Positions 14,255 to 17,594 of a stretch of DNA of 17,594 nucleotides are shown here, piece by piece. Position 1 is the first letter of the stretch. Every line of letters starts with the position of its first letter. The notes under the pieces are model-generated. The model worked only from the letters and a program-made list of their open reading frames with translations, did not search any database and was not told the DNA's origin. The stretch is from Candidatus Scatomorpha stercorigallinarum. GTDB lineage: Bacteria > Bacillota_A > Clostridia > Oscillospirales > Oscillospiraceae. Both the position numbers and the translations under genes were made by a program. The stretch lies in the NCBI GenBank assembly GCA_018713375.1, contig DVOV01000026.1, positions 1 through 17,594 of the forward strand, written 5' to 3'.

Positions 14255-15913
14255 TCAATTTTCCCGCGGGAAGGTCACCGTTATCTTCGTCCCGCGGCCC
14301 TCCTCGCTCTCCAGCGAGATGTCGGCGTTGTGGTACTGCGCCGCGTGCTTGACGATGGACAGGCCCAGGCCCGTGCCGCCCGTGGCGCGCGAGTGGCTCT
14401 TGTCCACGCGGTAGAAGCGCTCGAAAACGCGCGCGCGGTGCTCCGCCGGGATGCCGATGCCGTCGTCCGCCACGCTGAGCGCCACGCCCCCCGCCGTGGG
14501 GGACACGTTGACGTCCACATGGCCGCCCTCGCGGCCGTATTTGACGGCGTTGTCGCAGAGGTTCCAGACGATCTCCCACAGGAGCTGGCGCACGCCGTTC
14601 ACCGTGCCGCCCGCGCCGGAGACGTTAACGGCGATGCCGCGCTTTTCCGCCGCCGGGGCCAGGTCGCCGGCCACGTCGCGCGCGAGCTGCAGCAGGTCCG
14701 TCTGCTGGCGGGGGAAGCTCTCGCCCTCGTCCATGCGGGAGAGGTCGATGACGTCGTCCACCAGCGCCACCAGGCGCTCCGCCTCCGAGCGGATGCGGCC
14801 GAGGAAGCGCTGCTGGTCCTCTTTTTTCACCAGGCCGTCCTGCAGCAGCTCCGCCGCGCCCATGATGGAGTGCAGCGGCGTTTTCAGCTCGTGGGAGACG
14901 TTGGCGGTGAATTCGCGGCGCAGGCGCTCGGCCTGCAGCTTTTCCGTCACGTCGAAGGCCAGCAGCACCGTGCCGCGGGAGACGCCGTCGGTGAGGACGG
15001 GGCTGGCGGTTATCTGGTACTCCGCGCCGTCCCGCTCCACCACGGCCTCGCCGTGTTTGCCGGCGGCGGCGCGCTCCATCAGCGCGCGCAGCTCCGGGCT
15101 GCGGTCCAGCGTGAGGATGTCGCGGCCGATGCTGGCGCTGCCGGCGCTGAAGATGCGCGCGGCGCTGGGGTTGATGCTCAGGATGACGCCCTCGCGGTCG
15201 AGCAGGATGAGCCCCTCGCTCATGTTGTCCGTGACGGCGGAGAACTCCTCGCGCCGGCGGTCGAGCTCCTCCAGCTGGGCGCTTATCTGGCTCTTCTGCT
15301 GCGCCACGCGCGTCAGCAGCGGGCTCAGCTCGTCGTATACGTCGTTGCCCAGCGGGTCGTCAAGGTCTATCGCGTTCAGCGGGCCGACAATGCGCTTTGA
15401 AAGCCTCGAGGCCAGATAGGAGGCCAGCAGCACGGCGGCCAGCATGATGGCGAGCAGCGGCAGGAACATCCCCAGCACGATGGCGAACACCGTGCGGTGG
15501 CTGGAGGAAGCGCGCAGCACCGTGCCGTCGGCAAGGCGCAGCGCCTGGTATATCGTCTCCTCCGAGAGGGTGGAGGAATAGCGCGAGCTCTCGCCGTGGC
15601 CGGTGGCGAGCGCCTCGCGGAACTCCTCGCGGTCGGCGTGGTTCTCCATCTCCCCGGCCTCGGCGTCCGTGTCATAGATGACGCTGCCGTCGGCAGCGAT
15701 CCAGGTGAGGCGCAGCCGGGAGCTGTCCAGGCCGTCGAAATACTCGGTGCCCTCGCCCTCCACGGCGCGGGCGGCCAGTTCGGCCTGCAGGTAGAGCTGG
15801 TCGGACTGCTCGCTGGCGAAGTAGCTGTAGAGCGCGCCGGTTATCAGCAGCAGGCAGGCGGCCAGCACCACGAAGGCCACCAGGAATATGGAACGGAAGA
15901 TCTTTTTCTTCAT
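14255..15913 (-). CDS. phoR: PhoR-like sensor histidine kinase
   Basis: A 552-residue membrane kinase. Membrane segments lie at about 8-31 and 142-168 with an extracytoplasmic sensor region between them, then a linker, a PAS-like domain (about 222-325), the H-box FTANVSHELKTPL with phosphoacceptor His341, the N-box LCDNAVKYG, DDGIGIP, FERFYR and GTGLGLSIVKH. This order is that of PhoR-class kinases. Its ATG overlaps the response-regulator stop (ATGA), and phoU and pstB lie upstream, so phosphate is the likely signal. No missing catalytic residues are seen. Confidence 0.92.
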   Translation of the reverse strand: MKKKIFRSIFLVAFVVLAACLLLITGALYSYFASEQSDQLYLQAELAARAVEGEGTEYFDGLDSSRLRLTWIAADGSVIYDTDAEAGEMENHADREEFREALATGHGESSRYSSTLSEETIYQALRLADGTVLRASSSHRTVFAIVLGMFLPLLAIMLAAVLLASYLASRLSKRIVGPLNAIDLDDPLGNDVYDELSPLLTRVAQQKSQISAQLEELDRRREEFSAVTDNMSEGLILLDREGVILSINPSAARIFSAGSASIGRDILTLDRSPELRALMERAAAGKHGEAVVERDGAEYQITASPVLTDGVSRGTVLLAFDVTEKLQAERLRREFTANVSHELKTPLHSIMGAAELLQDGLVKKEDQQRFLGRIRSEAERLVALVDDVIDLSRMDEGESFPRQQTDLLQLARDVAGDLAPAAEKRGIAVNVSGAGGTVNGVRQLLWEIVWNLCDNAVKYGREGGHVDVNVSPTAGGVALSVADDGIGIPAEHRARVFERFYRVDKSHSRATGGTGLGLSIVKHAAQYHNADISLESEEGRGTKITVTFPREN

Positions 15914-16584
15914 GTCTCAGCCTCCAGGCGGTAGCCCACGCCGCGGACGGTGCCGATCATGCCCCCCGCCTCGCCCAGTTTCTGGCGCAGGGTGCGGATG
16001 TGCACGTCCACGGTGCGGGTCTCTCCGTCATAGTCCGTGCCCCAGACCTCGCTCAGCAGGCGGTCGCGGGTGAACACCGTGCCGGGCTTTTCCATCAGCG
16101 AGCGCAGCAGCTCGAACTCCTTGAGCGTCAGCGTCACGGCGCGGCCGGCGACGGTGACAGTGTGCGTGCCGGGATCGAGGCGGATATCGCCGATGGCCAG
16201 CGGCTCTTCCGTGCGCGTGGGGGATGTGCGGCGCAGCACGGCGCGCACGCGCGAGACCATCTCCATCATGCCGAAGGGCTTGACGAGGTAGTCGTCCGCG
16301 CCGGAGTCGAGGCCGGTTATCTTGTCATATTCAGCGCCGCGCGCCGTGGCCATGATGACGGGCACGTTGCGCGTGACGGCGGAGAGGCGCAGCCGGCGGA
16401 GAATTTCCAGCCCGTCCTCCCCGGGGAGCATCACGTCAAGGATGATGAGCTCCGGCAGGCGCTTTTTCAGCGCGGCGAAGAGTTCGGCGCCCGTTTCCAG
16501 CCCCTCGGCCTCAAAGCCGGTGGAGCGCAGGGCATAGACCTCGATGTCGCGTATGGCGGCGTCGTCCTCAACGCAGTAGATCAC
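15910..16584 (-). CDS. phoB: PhoB-like OmpR-family response regulator
   Basis: A 224-residue regulator: receiver domain with acidic pair Asp7/Asp8, phosphoacceptor Asp50 in LDVMLPGEDG, Thr80, and Lys102 in VKPFG, followed by an OmpR/PhoB winged helix (about 125-224, with LTLKEFELL and VDVHIRTLRQKLG). It should activate the phosphate-starvation regulon when phosphorylated by the adjacent kinase. GTG 16584 overlaps the phoU stop (GTGA), is preceded by GGGAGGGGAG, and gives the family-like start MIYCVEDD; the longer frame to 16632 runs inside phoU and is not used. The Firmicute equivalent is often called PhoP. Confidence 0.92.
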   Translation of the reverse strand: MIYCVEDDAAIRDIEVYALRSTGFEAEGLETGAELFAALKKRLPELIILDVMLPGEDGLEILRRLRLSAVTRNVPVIMATARGAEYDKITGLDSGADDYLVKPFGMMEMVSRVRAVLRRTSPTRTEEPLAIGDIRLDPGTHTVTVAGRAVTLTLKEFELLRSLMEKPGTVFTRDRLLSEVWGTDYDGETRTVDVHIRTLRQKLGEAGGMIGTVRGVGYRLEAET

Positions 16585-17237
16585 AGCATCTCCCCTCCCT
16601 TGTGGACGCCTGTGACGGAGAACTCGACCCACTCGGCGATGTTGGTTGCGTGGTCGCCGATGCGCTCGAGGTATTTGGCGATCATCAGCAGGTCAAGGGC
16701 GTATTCGCCCTCGCCGCTGTGGGTGGAGATGCGCTCGATGATGGAATTCTTGATCTTCGTGAAGAGGGCGTCCGCCTCGTCGTCCTTGGCGGCGACGGAG
16801 CCGGCGGCCTCCGCGTCGTGGCGCACGAAGGCGTCCACGCTGTCGGTCACCATGCTGATGACCTTGCGCGCGAGCTCGCGCAGCAGCGGGGCGTCGGCGC
16901 CGTCCACGGGGCCCATGAACACGGCCGTCTCGGCGATGTCCAGCGCCTGGTCGCCGATGCGCTCCATGTCCGTTATCATCTTCAGCGCGGCGGAGATCTG
17001 CCGCAGGTCGCTGGCCACGGGCTGCTGCTGGAGCAGCAGCTTGAGGCAGATGCTCTCGATGTCGCGCTCCTTCTGGTCGATGTCGTTCTCCAGCGCGCGC
17101 ACGCGGCCGATGGCGTTCTCCTCCTCGCCGTCGAGCATGGCGCGGGCCGTGACGGCGATGGCCTCCTCGCAGAGCGCGCCCATGGAGATCATCTCGCGGT
17201 TGAGCAGTGCGAGCTGTTCGTCGAATTTATTGCGCAT
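16581..17237 (-). CDS. phoU: PhoU phosphate-signalling accessory protein
   Basis: A 218-residue all-helical protein with the two repeated PhoU domains, each containing the metal-binding-type motif: DMERIGDQALDIAE in the first and KYLERIGDHATNIAEW in the second. PhoU links Pst transporter state to PhoR activity and limits phosphate uptake. ATG 17237 is chosen: GGAGG lies 10 bases upstream, whereas the in-frame TTG at 17246 has only one base of spacing. The start is one base after the pstB stop and the end overlaps phoB by 3 bases, so the genes are translationally linked. Confidence 0.93.
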   Translation of the reverse strand: MRNKFDEQLALLNREMISMGALCEEAIAVTARAMLDGEEENAIGRVRALENDIDQKERDIESICLKLLLQQQPVASDLRQISAALKMITDMERIGDQALDIAETAVFMGPVDGADAPLLRELARKVISMVTDSVDAFVRHDAEAAGSVAAKDDEADALFTKIKNSIIERISTHSGEGEYALDLLMIAKYLERIGDHATNIAEWVEFSVTGVHKGGEML

Positions 17238-17238
17238 A

Positions 17239-17594
17239 TCAGCCAAACCTCCCGGTGATGTAGTCCTCGGTGCGCTTCTCCTGCGGGTGGGAGAAGATGC
17301 GCTCGGTGTCGCCGTACTCGACCAGCTCGCCGAGCAGGAAAAAGGCCGTCTTATCCGAGACGCGCACCGCCTGCTGCATATTATGCGTTACCATGATCAC
17401 AGTATAGCGGTTTTTCAATTCCATGGCAAGGTCTTCTATCTTGGAGGTGGAAATGGGGTCGAGGGCGCTGGTGCTCTCGTCCATCAGCAGTATGTCGGGC
17501 TCCACGGCGAGGGCGCGGGCGATGCACAGCCGCTGCTGCTGGCCGCCGGAGAGGCCGAGCGCGCTCTTCTTCAGGCGATCTTTGACCTCGTCCC
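17239..17594 (-). CDS. pstB: PstB phosphate ABC-transporter ATPase, 5' end missing
   Basis: The C-terminal 117 residues of an ABC ATPase are visible; the frame stays open to the right edge, so the Walker A part lies outside. Seen in order are the signature LSGGQQQRL, Walker B ILLMDEST with SALDPIST, and the H-loop [12 protein letters not shown], then the PstB-like ending with [19 protein letters not shown]. This matches PstB closely in its C-terminal part, and phoU follows directly. Serine follows the catalytic Glu where PstB proteins often have proline (DEPTSALDP). Confidence 0.93.
   Translation of the reverse strand, partial: DEVKDRLKKSALGLSGGQQQRLCIARALAVEPDILLMDESTSALDPISTSKIEDLAMELKNRYTVIMVTHNMQQAVRVSDKTAFFLLGELVEYGDTERIFSHPQEKRTEDYITGRFG

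Noticed and set aside
14252..15400. A 382-codon plus-strand frame
   Set aside because: It is antisense to the histidine kinase, whose catalytic boxes are complete.
1..17594. CRISPR arrays, insertion sequences, prophage genes, rRNA or tRNA genes
   Set aside because: No regularly spaced direct repeats, transposase or integrase motifs, or structural RNA signatures were found on either strand.

Overview
The window looks like part of the chromosome of a GC-rich anaerobic Firmicute, probably a gut Clostridia/Oscillospiraceae-type organism. This is inferred from the ferredoxin-dependent 2-oxoacid oxidoreductase with a CoA-transferase (typical of amino-acid or hydroxy-acid fermenters), an SLH-anchored surface protein, strong Shine-Dalgarno sites, consensus sigma-A promoters, and a pstB-phoU-phoB-phoR block. 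No species can be named from the sequence alone.

Layout. (1) 1-9963, plus strand: a tightly packed cluster. It opens with the 3' part of an APC-family amino-acid permease, which is much more AT-rich than what follows. Next come a P-loop ATPase, a 2x[4Fe-4S] ferredoxin, the alpha, beta and gamma subunits of a VOR/KOR-type 2-oxoacid:ferredoxin oxidoreductase, an acetyl-CoA hydrolase/4-hydroxybutyrate-type CoA transferase, a NadD-like adenylyltransferase, two unrecognised genes with the best ribosome binding sites of the window (127 and 339 aa), two further orphan genes (120 and 194 aa) flanking a MoCF-domain (MogA/CinA-N-like) protein, and LarB. (2) 9964-10153: a branched terminator structure for the plus-strand cluster and a simple terminator for the opposing gene. 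(3) 10154-10897, minus: a GntR/FCD regulator with its own clear promoter and a candidate operator. (4) 11117-14020, minus: a 967-aa secreted surface protein (beta-helix-like repeats, InlB-type repeat, three SLH domains) with a consensus promoter and a structured leader. (5) 14255-17594, minus: pstB (partial), phoU, phoB-like and phoR-like genes, i.e. phosphate uptake and sensing, ending in a terminator.

How the genes may work together. LarB is known to carboxylate the pyridinium ring of nicotinic acid adenine dinucleotide (NaAD) and to cleave it in the first step of nickel-pincer nucleotide (NPN) cofactor synthesis. NadD makes NaAD. Finding a non-housekeeping NadD-like gene in the same operon as larB, plus a MoCF-fold protein (a family that handles nucleotide-like cofactors) and a P-loop ATPase, suggests a self-contained cofactor-making unit. 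No larA, larC or larE gene is visible. The two strongly translated unrecognised genes between nadD and larB are the best candidates for the enzyme that uses the cofactor. Its product would be passed as a 2-oxoacid to the VOR/KOR complex, giving reduced ferredoxin and an acyl-CoA, and then to the CoA transferase. This working model is inference; the individual family assignments for VOR/KOR, CoA transferase, NadD, LarB, GntR, SLH and Pho/Pst proteins are well supported by motifs.
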